Shown here: positions 34,882-45,239 of the stretch, one piece after another
Position numbering within the stretch: position 1 is the stretch's first letter
Layout of the letters: every line of letters begins with the position of its first letter
Source of the DNA: Ryuthela nishihirai
Taxonomy: Eukaryota > Arthropoda > Arachnida > Araneae > Heptathelidae
DNA length: 64,000 nucleotides
Assembly: GCA_038380435.1 (NCBI GenBank)
Contig: JAWZYU010000028.1
Location: 23,358,201 to 23,422,200, forward strand
Direction: 5' to 3'
Made by a program: the position numbers and the translations under genes
The notes under the pieces: model-generated
Database searches by the model: none
What the model was told of the DNA's origin: nothing
What the model saw: only the letters and a program-made list of their open reading frames with translations

Positions 34882-35207
34882 CAGGTGTGCCCAACCCGCG
34901 GACCGCCTCCGACCCTGGACAGCTAGTAATGCGGCCCACAAAATCCTAAAGTTTACGCATAAGCTTTCAAAATGATTATGTGATTTTCAGCGACTTTCGG
35001 ATATCTCACTAGTTTTTATGTTGCCCTTTTTTTAATTTTATAATAAAAAACATAAGAAAATAAATGAAGTTTTATTATTCATATACATTAACTATATTAT
35101 ATATTTTATGTGCGGCCCAAAACAATTCATCTTCACTCAATGTGGCCCAGGGATGTCAAATCTTTACTCAATATGGCGCAGGGAAGTCAAAAGGTTGGAC
35201 ACGCCTG
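34882..35207. mobile_element. hAT-type MITE
   Basis: 326 bp, termini CAGGTGTGCCCAACC and, inverted, CAGGCGTGTCCAACC, flanked by similar octamers TTCTAAAA and CTCTAAAG. Non-coding. The terminal motif is typical of hAT. Confidence 0.8.
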
Positions 35208-35372
35208 CTCTAAAGTATATAGTAGATGGCACTCCCCATATCGCAAACTGTCATCTAGTATAAAACTGATTACCATTATTTCCTACCCCCACTACTCCAC
35301 ATTGTAAAAATTTTATTTCCCTCTTCTACAGAAGGTCTGAAACTCTCTAAAGTATATAGTCCTCCCCATCTC

Positions 35373-35758
35373 GGGGGCGGGGGTGGCTCAGTCGGTAGCG
35401 CGCCAGGCTCGTAATCTGTAGTTCCCAGGTTCGAATCCCAGCTGGGTCAGCATTGAGACTTATCTCCGCAAAAATCCCGCCCTGCCCACGGTCAGTAGGG
35501 GACACCGATGGGCTTGGAAAGGCCGCCGTCCGTCGGATGGGACGTTAAGCCGTAGCCCCGTGTGCGGGAGAGCCATACTCTGTGCACGTTAAAGAACACG
35601 CTGGTTGGCCTTGACGGGAGGCTACCATCTGTCTCCCAACAGCTATTCCAGTGAGTCCCCTCCCCCAACCTTCTCTGAGCCTTCGGGGTCCATGTGACCT
35701 GGCCATTTAGCCCATCAAAAAAGTGCCGCTCAGAGGTAAAACAACCCAACAACCCAAA
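35373..35758 (+). mobile_element. SINE-1, near full length
   Basis: Duplication CCTCCCCATCTC / CCTCCCCATGTC (35361-35372 and 35759-35770). A short deletion before CAAAAAAGTGCC. Confidence 0.92.
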
Positions 35759-35770
35759 CCTCCCCATGTC

Positions 35771-36394
35771 ACAAGCTTTCATTTGCATAAAATTCATTAC
35801 AATCGATTCGTTCCATCCCTCGGTATAATTTATGTCTTTCTCTTTAGCAGATCTGACTCTCTCTAAAGTTTTAATTCTTTAAATTTCTCCACAAATCCAT
35901 TTTCAATGCAATTCTTTTACATTCACGAGTTAAGGAATCGTGAAAAGTTAGTAGGAGGCGCTATTGTTACTCTGATCCTAAACGCTTCCTTTAAATTTAA
36001 CGAAAACCGCTAGAATATTTACAAAATGTCGAAAGAAAAATATGCCTCTTTGTAAACATTTCTATATAAAAATGATTATTTAGGTTGTGTGATCTCATGT
36101 CTGATATGTGCCAGTCTGCTCTTTAAATACTTAACGAAAATGAAATGAATACTGAATTTAAATACTGAACGAAATATGTACATATGAATATTGCTGAAAA
36201 ACAAGATTCTGAAATATTTGATTTATACCTTCAATTCCAGCAACAATTTTTATACAAATTTCATTTTCAGAATTATGGAACTTTGAATATGCCTCTCCAT
36301 TCTCATAATTATAAAACGCTCCAACACATGTTGAAGAATAGTTAATATATTATGCATTTAAAAGAATAGAAATTTATACAAATATATTTATCAC
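35771..36394. other. No gene; diverged relative of the 17.5 kb foldback
   Basis: 36150-36290 contains words close to the foldback arm (TGAACGAA..ATATTGCTGAAAAACAAGAT and ATTATGGAACTTTGAATAT). The rest is featureless. Confidence 0.4.
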
Positions 36395-36407
36395 GAGATA
36401 TCGGTAT

Positions 36408-36685
36408 TTGGGTTGGGTTTACTTCTGAGCGGCACTTTTTTGCACACCATGGGCTAAATGGCCAGGTCACATGGACCCCGAAGACTCGGAGAAGGTTGGG
36501 GGAGGGAACCCACTGTAACAGCTGTTGGGAGATAGATGGTAGCCTCCCGTCAAGGCCATCCAGCGTGTTCTTTAACGTGCACAGGGTATGGCTCTCCCGC
36601 ACACGGGGCCACGGCTTAACGTCCCATCCGACGGACGGCGACTTTCCAAGCCCATCGGTGTCCCCTACTGACCGTGGGCAGAGCG
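36408..36685 (-). mobile_element. SINE-1, 5'-truncated
   Basis: Duplication GAGATATCGGTAT at 36395-36407 and 36686-36698. The copy stops at CCGTGGGCAGAGC, so the head is absent. Confidence 0.9.
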
Positions 36686-36710
36686 GAGATATCGGTATAT
36701 TCGGCATGAA

Positions 36711-36968
36711 GTAGGTTTGGTTATAATCAGAGAGAAAACTAAAGTGATAAAAATTGGTCAGGCAAGTTGTTCATTTAATCTGAATGGCTGCACTCTTGAG
36801 TAGGTGTCACAGTTAATTAATTATCTTGGGAGGACCTTATTAGAATTGGTGTGCAGTGGCCAGATGCAGCAGATGTAGCTCAGGACAGATATTCTTGGAG
36901 AACTGAATTGCACGGTCTGGCTGGAGCTCCATAGCCCATGGCTGCTTGAGGATGATGATGATGATGAT
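36711..36968 (+). pseudogene. 3' end of a non-LTR retrotransposon with (GAT)n tail
   Basis: Translates in pieces to GLVIIREKTKVIKI, LNGCTLE, LINYLG, and further on DVAQDR-like and HGLAGAP-like text before a GATGATGATGATGAT run. This is the order of the C-terminal part of an RTE-like ORF2 followed by a microsatellite tail. The start matches GLVIN at the break of the LINE near 58298, so both may be one family. Confidence 0.6.
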
Positions 36969-37429
36969 ATCAGTTTCATGACACTCTCTTGACCCATCTT
37001 TGACCTTGAAAACAACACAGGATCACAAATTTTTCCACTTTCCTGAAGTATAAAACCCAAAACCTCTTAAGCACCAATTCTGACCTTTCCCGCATATGTA
37101 GATATAGACTTCCGACCTGGAAAAACCCGTTGGATCATATATATATAATGACGTTTCTAGAGTGTAGAAACGTAAATAGCCCCAGGCGTCAAATTCCTGG
37201 ATCATAGCACACATAGTATTAAATTTGACCTCTCTGTACCAATCAGCCCCAGAATTTTGTAATGGTTTTTTTGTGATGCAGGACCCAAAATACTCCTATA
37301 CCAAAATTTTCACATTTTTTTGCATATATAGATCCCATTCAGATCGAAATCAAGCTTTGGCTTTGAAAGACATTTGGCTTTCAAGATTGCATTATCATTT
37401 CTTCAGTCATTTCACTTTAAAAAAAAAAA

Positions 37430-37540
37430 AACTTTATGCTGAATGTTTTACTTCTGAACGACCCTTTTTTCCCCACAATGGGCAAGTCACAAGAACTCCA
37501 AGGGTTCGGAGAAAGTTGGGAACTAATCCAAAAGAGAAAA
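37430..37540 (-). mobile_element. SINE-1 3' fragment, old
   Basis: GTTTTACTTCTGAACGACCC through GGTTCGGAGAAAGTTGGG matches the SINE-1 3' part read backwards. Body and head are not visible. Confidence 0.65.
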
Positions 37541-37576
37541 GACGCTCTCTTTTTTTCCCCTACAGGAATGCCTGTG

Positions 37577-37710
37577 ACCGTACTTGGCCTGCACATTGGA
37601 ACCGTACTTGGCCTGCACATTGAGAACTCTAACCTAAATCAAATTTGTCTAGGAGGACCGTACTTGGCCTGCACATTGGGAAACTCTAACCTAAATCAAA
37701 TTTGTCTGAA
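37577..37710 (+). repeat. Short local tandem duplications
   Basis: ACCGTACTTGGCCTGCACATT occurs three times (about 37577, 37602 and 37658), the last two followed by the same AACTCTAACCTAAATCAAAT segment. Confidence 0.8.
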
Positions 37711-38280
37711 GCCTGATTTTCAAAAATATTCGTTCAGTATTTCAAGAACTATGGAAGCTGGAACATGCTACAATATTATAATGTCCAAGTTATCCAGCAT
37801 ATTGCATGAGGGATGCCAAATAAAAATAGTTACTGGTCACTTGAAACTTACTCTTAGAAATACCCTATATAGTAGCCAATGAATAAATTTTTAATACACA
37901 CTGCCAGCCATTTTTCATACCAATGAAGGACTACAGCACATAGAAAAAAAAATGAATTATGAAGATGCAAATACAGTAACTCTTGATTTACGACGGTTTG
38001 ATTTATGCTGATTTGAGAATTTTCTAGTAATTTCCTTACTTTCTCACAAAAATTCTAGAAAATTCTATTACGCGCTGTCGCTACCAAAAAAAAATGTCAC
38101 TGAGCAGGGCACCTGGGTGGGTGGACTCAACCCGCCTCGAAAGTTCTAGAGTAGGGGTTCTCAACGTGGGGTACGCGGTACAATTTTTGGGGGTATGCCA
38201 TGAGAGCTCGAAAGTCGCTAGATCTAGTAACAAAGTCGCTAAGTTGGCATTATTATACTAACTATATTTTTATCTATCTA

Positions 38281-39779
38281 CAGGGTGATTCAGAATTCAT
38301 CATCAATATTTGGTGGGGAGGTAGGTAATAAGAAACGAAGGAGATTTCACATAGGAAAGCATGGGCGCATATGCCATGTAGTAGGGCAAAATGACCCCAG
38401 TTCAATGATGGAAAGAACACATAAGAAGGAAGTGGTAAGGAAAAAACATTTATTATCTTACATGTAACATTTCTTTGCATTGGTTGTACAGACTTACAAG
38501 AGGTGCTCGAACTGCCGACCATGTGCTAGAATGCATGACTCACAACGGCGTTGCATGGACAGCCAGACCCTGTGGAAGATGCCTGGCATTTCCCGGATGT
38601 TTGAGGCAGCAACTGATATGCGTGCTACAAGATCCATAGCACTATCAACAGGGGTCTCGTACACCATGTTTTTCATAGCACCCCATACAAAGAAATCGAT
38701 TGGAGATAAATCCGGTGAACGTGGTGGCCAAGAAACTGGTCCACCGCGGCCAATCCATTGACCACCAAACTGTCTGCGTAGGTAAGCACGCACAGCATTT
38801 GCGAAATGTGCAGGAGCGCCGTCATGCTGGAACCACATTCGCCGGAGACTACCATCAGGAACCTCGTTGAGAAGATCCGGTAACACAGTCTGAAGAAATG
38901 TTAGGTACTTGGCACCGTCCAAACGGGATGGTAGTAAATACGGGCCCAACAAACAGTCACCGACAATCCCAGTCCACACATTGACAGCAAAACGTTGTTG
39001 CGCAGCTCCAGGTCTTGTACCGTGTGGGTTCTGATGAGCCCACACATGCCAATTGTGTGTGTTGAAGACACCCTCTCGAGTGAACAACGCCTCATCGGTG
39101 AAAAGAACATACGTTAGGAAATTGGGATCAACGGCTGTTCTCTGCATGAACCACTGACAAAAAATAACACGCTTGGGATGGTCGTCTGCTGCCAATAATT
39201 GCAGTCTTTGCAGATGAAACGGATGTAACCCTTCATCGTGTAATATCCGCCACGCTGTTGCTTGCGAAATTCCAAACTGCCTAGCCATACCTCGTGTGCT
39301 AGCACCAGGTTGTTCCTCGATTTCCTGTAGGACAGCTTCCTCTACTGCTACTGTCCGTGCCGATCTGCGCCTCCCTCGATTAACATTACTAGCAGCAAAC
39401 GATCCTGTTTCACGCAGTTGGCGATGAATACGTGAAAACATTTGATGCTGTGGCACACGGCGGTTTGGGAAGCGCGCTGCATACAATTGCCTGGCTCGAA
39501 GACATCTTTTTCCTGCCGCACCGCACCGTAAGTTACATGCATATCTGCACATTCATTCCACGTATACCGGTTCATGTTACTTCTGCAAATTCACCTTGTC
39601 GAATGACAACTGACTGCACGCGTCAAACAGCTGTGCTTCTGTATGAGAGGTGTGTACACACAGCGCCCTCTACACCACCATGCGTTCCTCTGCCCCCATA
39701 CTTTCCTATGTGAAATCTCTTTCTTTTCTTATTCCCTTCCTCCCCACTAAATATTGATGATGAATTCTGAATCACCCTG
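38281..39779 (-). mobile_element. DD41D mariner-like transposon, nearly intact
   Basis: A 1499 bp element, each end starting CAGGGTGATTCAGAATTCAT, with inverted repeats of about 87 bases (38281-38367 and 39693-39779) differing at a handful of positions. TA duplications lie at 38279-38280 and 39780-39781. Such elements move by cut-and-paste into TA. The size, long ends and near-complete transposase make it one of the younger DNA transposons in the window. Confidence 0.92.
38494..39552 (-). CDS. Mariner-like transposase (DD41D), one N-terminal frameshift
   Basis: A 352-codon frame. Residues 20-50 hold an N-terminal helix-turn-helix like the DUF4817 type (LYAARFPNRRVPQHQMF, HRQLRETG), 66-110 a second one (RQFGISQATAWRILHDEGLH), and the catalytic domain follows. 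The catalytic Asp residues appear to be D153 (FTDEALF), D244 (QHDGAPAH) and D286 (SPDLSPIDFF), leaving 41 residues between the last two, hence DD41D. The natural start is probably the ATG at 39575 (MNRYTWNECADMHVTYG), which is in another frame, so an indel between about 39510 and 39530 separates it from the main frame. Activity is therefore doubtful, though all catalytic residues remain. Confidence 0.88.
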   Translation of the reverse strand: MCRYACNLRCGAAGKRCLRARQLYAARFPNRRVPQHQMFSRIHRQLRETGSFAASNVNRGRRRSARTVAVEEAVLQEIEEQPGASTRGMARQFGISQATAWRILHDEGLHPFHLQRLQLLAADDHPKRVIFCQWFMQRTAVDPNFLTYVLFTDEALFTREGVFNTHNWHVWAHQNPHGTRPGAAQQRFAVNVWTGIVGDCLLGPYLLPSRLDGAKYLTFLQTVLPDLLNEVPDGSLRRMWFQHDGAPAHFANAVRAYLRRQFGGQWIGRGGPVSWPPRSPDLSPIDFFVWGAMKNMVYETPVDSAMDLVARISVAASNIREMPGIFHRVWLSMQRRCESCILAHGRQFEHLL

Positions 39780-40089
39780 TATATAAAGGGGTACGCCAGT
39801 TACGTTACACATTTCCAGGGAGTACGTGAAGCTTAAAAGGTTGAGAACCACTGTTCTAGAGTCTAGAACTTAAACAGGAGGCCATAGTATAAATACTGGT
39901 GAACTGAGCATTGTGTCTCAGATTAAAGGCAGGTACTATATTGCATTCGGTAGTGGCTCTTTACATAACGGCGAGTTTATTTTAAAACTCTGTGAACTTG
40001 AATACTATACTGTTTTTAATTATCTGTGCTACATTATCGAGGCTTTTCTGTACTTTAACATTGTGACTTAGAATTTTTAATAAATTTGT

Positions 40090-41545
40090 TCTGTATAAAA
40101 TAAACCTGGAACCATGTCTGGTCATAAGTGCAACTGTCTGTAAAAATGTTGCTAAAAAACCACGTAAATCTATAACGTTAGAACTGATGAAAATTATTAG
40201 AATGGAAGGTGGGCAATCCCGTCCTACTGTCTCCGCAAAAATTCCCTGCACTGCCCACGGTCAGTAGGGGACACCGATGGGCTTGGAAAGGCCGCCGTCC
40301 GTCGGATGGGACGTTAAGCCGTGGCCCCGTGTGTGGGAGAGCCATACCCTGTGCACGTTAAAGAACACGCTGTATGGCCTTGACGGGAGGCTACCATCTG
40401 TCTCCCAACAGCTGTTCCAGTGGGTTCCCTCCCCCAACCTTCTCTGAGCCTTCGGGGTCCATGTGACCTGGCCATTTAGCCCATGGTGTGCAAAAAAGTG
40501 CCGCTCAGAGGTAAAACAACCCAACCCGTCCTACTGTTTGTAAGGAGCTACTATATCGCCCCCTCCACTCTAACAACAATCATGAAAGATGCTGATAAAA
40601 TTAAAAAGATAATGGCTACTGGAAGGGAAACTGCTATAAATCTTAGATACTCACGTGGTCCTGCGATTGAAAAATGAAACAGTTACTCTCATTATGGGTG
40701 ACCAGTTAAATGAAAGAAACATTTTTTTCACACAAAGTATTATTTGATAAAGCGAAGAGTTTGTTTAATGAGATAAAAGAAAGGCGGCGGCGAAACTTTC
40801 ATAGCAAGCAAAGACTGATTCGCTAATTTTTTCACAGTGAACTTAAATTTACAACATAAAAATGGCAGTTGAGGCTGCCAGAGCTGATGAAGAAGCAGCA
40901 AGGGCGTATCCTGAGCACTTCAAGCGAATCATAGAGGAAAGTGAATACCCCCTGATCTCGTTTTCAATGTGGACGAGACCGACTTTTACTGGAAGAAGAT
41001 ACGTTCAAGAATTTTCATATACCGTGAAGAGAAACATGCTTCTGATTTAAACCAGTCAAGAGCTATTTAACTCTTCTTCTTGGTGGAAATGTTTCAGGAA
41101 CTATGAAACTGACGCCATTGGTTTTTCTATCACTCTAAAGCACCGAGGGAGATGAAGGGGCTCATTAAAGCAAATTTATCAATCATTTGGACTTCAAACA
41201 AAAGGGCTTTGGGTATACAAGGTTCTTCACAGATTAGTATAGAGCTCGTTTTTGTTCAAAGGTACATCGCTACTGTGACGAAAATAATTATCCAAGGAGG
41301 GTGCTGCGGCTGTTGGGCAATGCCCAGGACATCCACCAAACATTGGAGAGATAAGGACGGCTGTGGATGTAAAAGTTGAATTTCTGCCGGACCAGGCATC
41401 ATAGCAAATTTTAAAGACTACTACTTTCGGCAGACATTTAGGAAGATGTTACGGAAAATGGGCAACTGCAACATGACTGTCAAAGAATACTGGAGGTCTT
41501 ATAATATCCTGAAGGGCATGAACATCTCTTTTTCAACACATCTTA
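40090..41545 (+). pseudogene. Tigger/pogo-like (CENP-B/jerky type) transposase relic
   Basis: Broken frames follow the Tigger order: KPRKSITLELMKIIRMEGGQ (CENP-B-type N-terminal helix-turn-helix), KIKKIMATGRETAINLRYSR and GPAIEK, AKSLFNEIKE, EEAARAYPEHFKRIIEES, a damaged FNVDETG region near 40965, AHPPN-like and VEFLP remnants near 41320-41395, and IANFKDYYFRQTFRKML, then EYWRSYNIL. Many frameshifts and stops. A SINE-1 interrupts it at 40231. Confidence 0.85.
40231..40524 (+). mobile_element. SINE-1, 5'-truncated, inside a Tigger relic
   Basis: Starts CTCCGCAAAAATTCC without the tRNA head. Perfect 13-base duplication CCCGTCCTACTGT at 40218-40230 and 40525-40537, which is Tigger coding sequence. 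Confidence 0.93.
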
Positions 41546-41559
41546 TTTTAAAAAGAATC

Positions 41560-41865
41560 TAAAAAGCCTTTAATTGATCGAAAGATGGCATCCATAATCA
41601 AGACTATCTTCTTGTTCAGTAATGTGATTTTAATGCATGTATATGTTTAAAATATTAAAATTTTGTATTATTATGTGAGAGTCTCAATTTGTAACGCATC
41701 TCATTGAAATGCATTATAATTGTAGTTTCATTTACGCCAATTTTATATACATTGGCATTTCCAGGAAATGAAAAATGGCATAAATAAAGGGCCTAGTATA
41801 TATGCAAAACAAATAAGGCAATAATTGTACATCACCTCCTAATTTATGAAATCGATGAAATCTCC
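41560..41865. other. No gene seen
   Basis: AT-rich, no supported feature. Confidence 0.4.
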
Positions 41866-42003
41866 AGTCTTTAACGTACACACGGTATGGTTCTCCTGTA
41901 CATGGGACACATCTTATAATGCCCCATCTGATAGACAGCAACTTTTCGAAGCCCATTGGTATCCTGATTATGAGACTGGCACACCACCGATTAAGCCACT
42001 TTT
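41866..42003 (-). mobile_element. SINE-1 5' half, old
   Basis: TCTTTAACGTACACACGGTA through CCCATTGGTATCC and a degraded head (GAGACTGGCACACCACCGAT). Inverted and highly diverged. Confidence 0.65.
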
Positions 42004-42289
42004 TGTTTGTGGGGGGGGAATAAGAACCAGTTGTAATTAGGAAATATTTTACTATGAAATTAAACGCAATATGAAGTGAAATACCTAAGCTTTATAATGT
42101 GTGCTAAATCATTCTATACATTTCAGCCGATACTGTCGAATTGTCTCAGATTCTGTGTAGTCATAACCCTGTTAAAGTTTCCCACAACAAAGTTTTAAAT
42201 TATAAACTTACCCCCACTGTAACCTTGTTCAGTTAGGACACATTTCAGATATATGGCAAGCAAAAATCTCAACCGTTACCAAACAAAAT

Positions 42290-42676
42290 GGGGTGGGGGT
42301 GGCTCAGTCGGTAGCGCGCCAGGCTCGTAATTTGTAGTTCCCAGGTTCGAGTCCCAGCTGGGTCAGCGTTGAGATTTATCTCCGCAAAATTCCCCGCCCT
42401 GCCCACGGTCAGTAGGGGACACCGATGGCCTTGGAAAGGCCGCCGTCCATCGGATGGGACGCTAAGCCGTGGCCCCGTGTGCGGGAGAGCCATACCCTGT
42501 GCACGTTAAAGAACACGCTGGATGGCCTTGACGGGAGGCTACCATCTGTCTCCCAACAGCTGTTCCAGTGGGTCCCCATCCCCAACCTTCTCTGAGCCTT
42601 CGGGGTCCATGTGACCTGGCCATTTAGCCCATGGTGTGCAAAAAAGTGCCGCTCAGAGGTAAAACAACCCAACCCA
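42290..42676 (+). mobile_element. SINE-1, full length
   Basis: Perfect 12-base duplication ACCAAACAAAAT at 42278-42289 and 42677-42688. Confidence 0.93.
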
Positions 42677-42689
42677 ACCAAACAAAATA

Positions 42690-43120
42690 CAACTTGTCTA
42701 GCAGTGTGAATCAGGGCCGTGTGTGAATACTTACTATGTACAAAGAAGGTATAAGAAAAATAGGTTGTTTCGACAAGTGTAAATGATGTTTCGATTATTG
42801 TGATGTATTTGATATAGCATGAAAACAAAGAATAAGAGGCAATGGAGTTTAGATTTCAAAATTTTTATTTAAAAAATCGCTTTTATATTTGAAAAATGAT
42901 AGCACGATTTCAATAGAGAGCCATTTTTCCAATGGAAATCATTTTCTTGAATCAACTGCAATAACCTTGCTCGCGACAGCCATTTTGGTCACAGAAAAAA
43001 ACACATTCTTTCAAATATTTCTTATTTATACCCACCCAATCGTTTGGCGTGAAACTCTTCGATAAGTTCATTCACACCGTGCATACATCGATCGATAACT
43101 GTATCCACTAGGCACGGACG
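42690..43120. other. No gene seen; donor-like segment at 42947-42966
   Basis: AT-rich. The 20 bases at 42947-42966 recur inverted inside the SINE-1 at 44120-44139. Confidence 0.45.
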
Positions 43121-43280
43121 GCAGCGCCCCAGAAATCTCTGACGCTTTTAATCGGATCAATTCCGACCCAAAGCAGCGCCCCAAAAATTTCTGACGCTTT
43201 TAGTAGGATCAATTCCGACCCACGGCAGCGCCCCAGAAATCTCTGACGCTTTTAGTGGGATCAATTCCGATCCACGGCAG
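43121..43280 (+). repeat. 52 bp tandem repeat, three units plus a partial
   Basis: Units start GCAGCGCCCC at 43121, 43173 and 43225 with a partial at 43277, a strict 52 bp period. Each contains TCTGACGCTTTTA and GGATCAATTCCGA. More GC-rich than the neighbours. Confidence 0.92.
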
Positions 43281-43625
43281 CTAGGAATTGGAGCTGTAAC
43301 CCCAACAGGGTGAGCACTAGGTCATCCCATTTTCGAAATCGAGTGCTCAATTAGCTGAACTGTCAATTTCTACCATCGATGACATCAATGTGTCCGTCCG
43401 CCCGGAATTACAGCTAATATACGATAATTAAACAAGATATTACTTAATTGCCTTAACTCTGGAATGGCCTTAATACTGGAATAACCTAAATTTACATCCT
43501 AGGGTATTGGAGTAATCCAGGATGTGAATTTATTCTCCATTTCTCGCCAAATATCTCTAGGTGATCGAGTCTCCGATTTCCGTCAACAGTGTGATAAGCC
43601 TTGAGTGTAGTAGCCCGTTTCATTG

Positions 43626-43680
43626 TTGTCATAATCAGTGTTTGGGGTACTCTTGTACTCCAAACACTGATTATGACAAG
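43626..43680. repeat. Hairpin, about 25 bp arms
   Basis: TTGTCATAATCAGTGTTTGG and its inverse around a short centre (TCTT), with one mismatch near the loop. Confidence 0.85.
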
Positions 43681-43873
43681 TGTTGCCTTAAGGGGCATAG
43701 GAGTTTCTCGGCCATAAAAAAAGGCAATTTTCATAATTTTTTTTCGGCGCAAATAAAAAAGGTAAAATAATGACTTTTTTTTTTAAATGAAAGTACATCT
43801 CATGTAGTTATAAAAAAATTTTTATTCAAATTTTCGAAAAAAAACCTCCACCACAGCTCCGCTAATACTGGCC

Positions 43874-43905
43874 TGCACACCATACAGAGGTCTGTATGGT
43901 GTGCA
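43874..43905. repeat. Perfect hairpin, 15 bp arms, 2-base loop
   Basis: TGCACACCATACAGA, GG, then its exact inverse. It ends a few bases before the SINE-1 at 43909. Confidence 0.92.
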
Positions 43906-43908
43906 CCG

Positions 43909-44299
43909 GGGGGCGGGGGTGGCTCAGTCGGTAGCGCGCCAGGCTCGTAATCTGTAGTTCCCAGGTTCGAGTCCCAGCTGGGTCAGCGTTGAGATTTATC
44001 TCCGCAAAATTCCCCGCCCACGGTCAGTAGGGGACACCGATGGGCTTGGAAAGGCCGCCGTCCGTCAGATGGGACCTTAAGCCGTGGCCCCGTGTGCGGA
44101 AGAGCCATACCCTGTGCACGTTATTGCAGTTGATTCAAGGCGCTGGATGGCCTTGACGGGAGGCTACCATCTGTCTCCCAACAGCTGTTCCAGTGGGTCC
44201 CCTCCCCCAACCTTCTCTGAGCCTTCGGGGTCCATGTGACCTGGCCATTTAGCCCATGATGTGCAAAAAAGTGCCGCTCAGAGGTAAAACAACCCAACC
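43909..44299 (+). mobile_element. SINE-1 with a foreign 20-base insert
   Basis: Complete copy except that AAAGAACA after CACGTT is replaced by sequence that is the exact inverse of 42947-42966 (see 44120-44139). Also a short deletion in CCCTGCCCACGG. No clear target duplication. Confidence 0.9.
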
Positions 44300-44987
44300 T
44301 GCGGTACCGGTAAAATCGCCCTGCACGTCCATCTGAAACAAACAAACGAAAGAAATTCTTAAAGTACATTAAATTTTGAAGTCTGTATCGGATGGGATTT
44401 TTAAATTTCGAATTTTTAACAAAATGGCGACCTTTTAAAAAAAGTTTCAATTTTTAGCACTTTTTTTCCAGTTTAAACTAAAAAAAAATATAAAAAATTA
44501 AAATTTTCAAAAAGTATCCGATAAGGACTGGGGAATTTTATAAGCTATAAGTAGGAAAAAGAAACAAGTCAATTGAGTGATTTGTTATTGAGTTATCACC
44601 GGTACCGACTTTGAAAACATAGTTTTGAGAAAAACGCATTTGAAAGTTTGAAGAAATTGGGTAGCCTGTATAAGAGATTGCTGTTTTGAGCTTAGTTTAG
44701 AAACTGGATTCACGAAAGTAAAACGATTACAACGCCATATGTTGATAAAAATATGAATGCTTTACCCACGGATAACTTGCTCTTCGAATAAGGACAAAAG
44801 AAACCGTTATTCGATGGGTCCAACGTTCCTACCTACGCGCTGCTGGGAAACAGGCTCTCAGACATAAAGTGTTATATCTTCTGTAATATTTCAATATTTT
44901 AAAAACGGTTTTGGATTCCGATTCTTAGAGGTAAAAACTATCAGAAAATGCAAAAAAAAAAAAAATCGATTTTTTTTTTAACCCGAG
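44300..44987. other. No gene seen
   Basis: AT-rich with A and T runs; no supported feature. Confidence 0.4.
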
Positions 44988-45162
44988 AACCCGCTTGCCA
45001 CAAGTCTGACAGAAGCCTGTCAGTTTATACGACATAGTAGGTCTGTGAGTAGGGCAAGACCTCAGCAGAAAAAAACACAAAATCTATGCCTTACCCGGGG
45101 CTCAAACCCAGATCCCTTAGCTCAGTAGCCAAGCACACTAACCACTCAGGCACGGAAAGCAA
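44988..45162 (-). mobile_element. SINE-2, old
   Basis: Body TCTGACAGAAGCCTGTCAGT and a diverged head (GGGGCTCAAACCCAGATCCC, AACCACTCAGGCACGG). Tail lost in a T run. Confidence 0.78.
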
Positions 45163-45239
45163 TTATTCATAATCATAGGCCCATATTTTTTGAAATTTTT
45201 GCATCCATTTAGGCCCAGAGATTGCCTTATCTTTTCACG

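Larger units (their letters stand above)
34730..35880 (+). repeat. Old tandem repeat (CTCTAAAGTATATAGT units), interrupted twice
   Basis: Related unit starts lie at about 34736, 35208, 35336 and 35853, each TCTGAAA or similar followed by CTCTAAAGT and then CTCCCCAT and CATAAAA(C/T)T words. A hAT-type element (34882-35207) and a SINE-1 (35373-35758) interrupt it. Unit size is near 127 bp where uninterrupted. Confidence 0.55.
38151..39852. mobile_element. hAT-type MITE split by a mariner element
   Basis: Termini GTAGGGGTTCTCAAC and, inverted, AGTGGTTCTCAACC, with a perfect 8-base duplication GTTCTAGA at 38143-38150 and 39853-39860. Without the mariner and its extra TA it is about 201 bp. Terminal motif and octamer duplication fit hAT. 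Confidence 0.85.

Noticed and set aside
40261..40524. Recurrent 60-100 codon frames (MGCFTSERHFFAHHGLNGQV and MALPHTGPRLNVPSDG types) at many loci
   Set aside because: They lie on the strand opposite to the SINE-1 tRNA head, coincide with SINE-1 copies every time, and vary with them. They are by-products of a GC-rich SINE without stops, not genes.
42290..42370. tRNA gene calls from SINE heads
   Set aside because: A and B boxes are good, but the acceptor stem does not close and each one continues into a SINE body. No stand-alone tRNA gene was seen.
1..44299. AACCC tails as telomere-like repeats
   Set aside because: They are two to four units at the 3' ends of SINE-1 copies and never form longer arrays; they are SINE tails.
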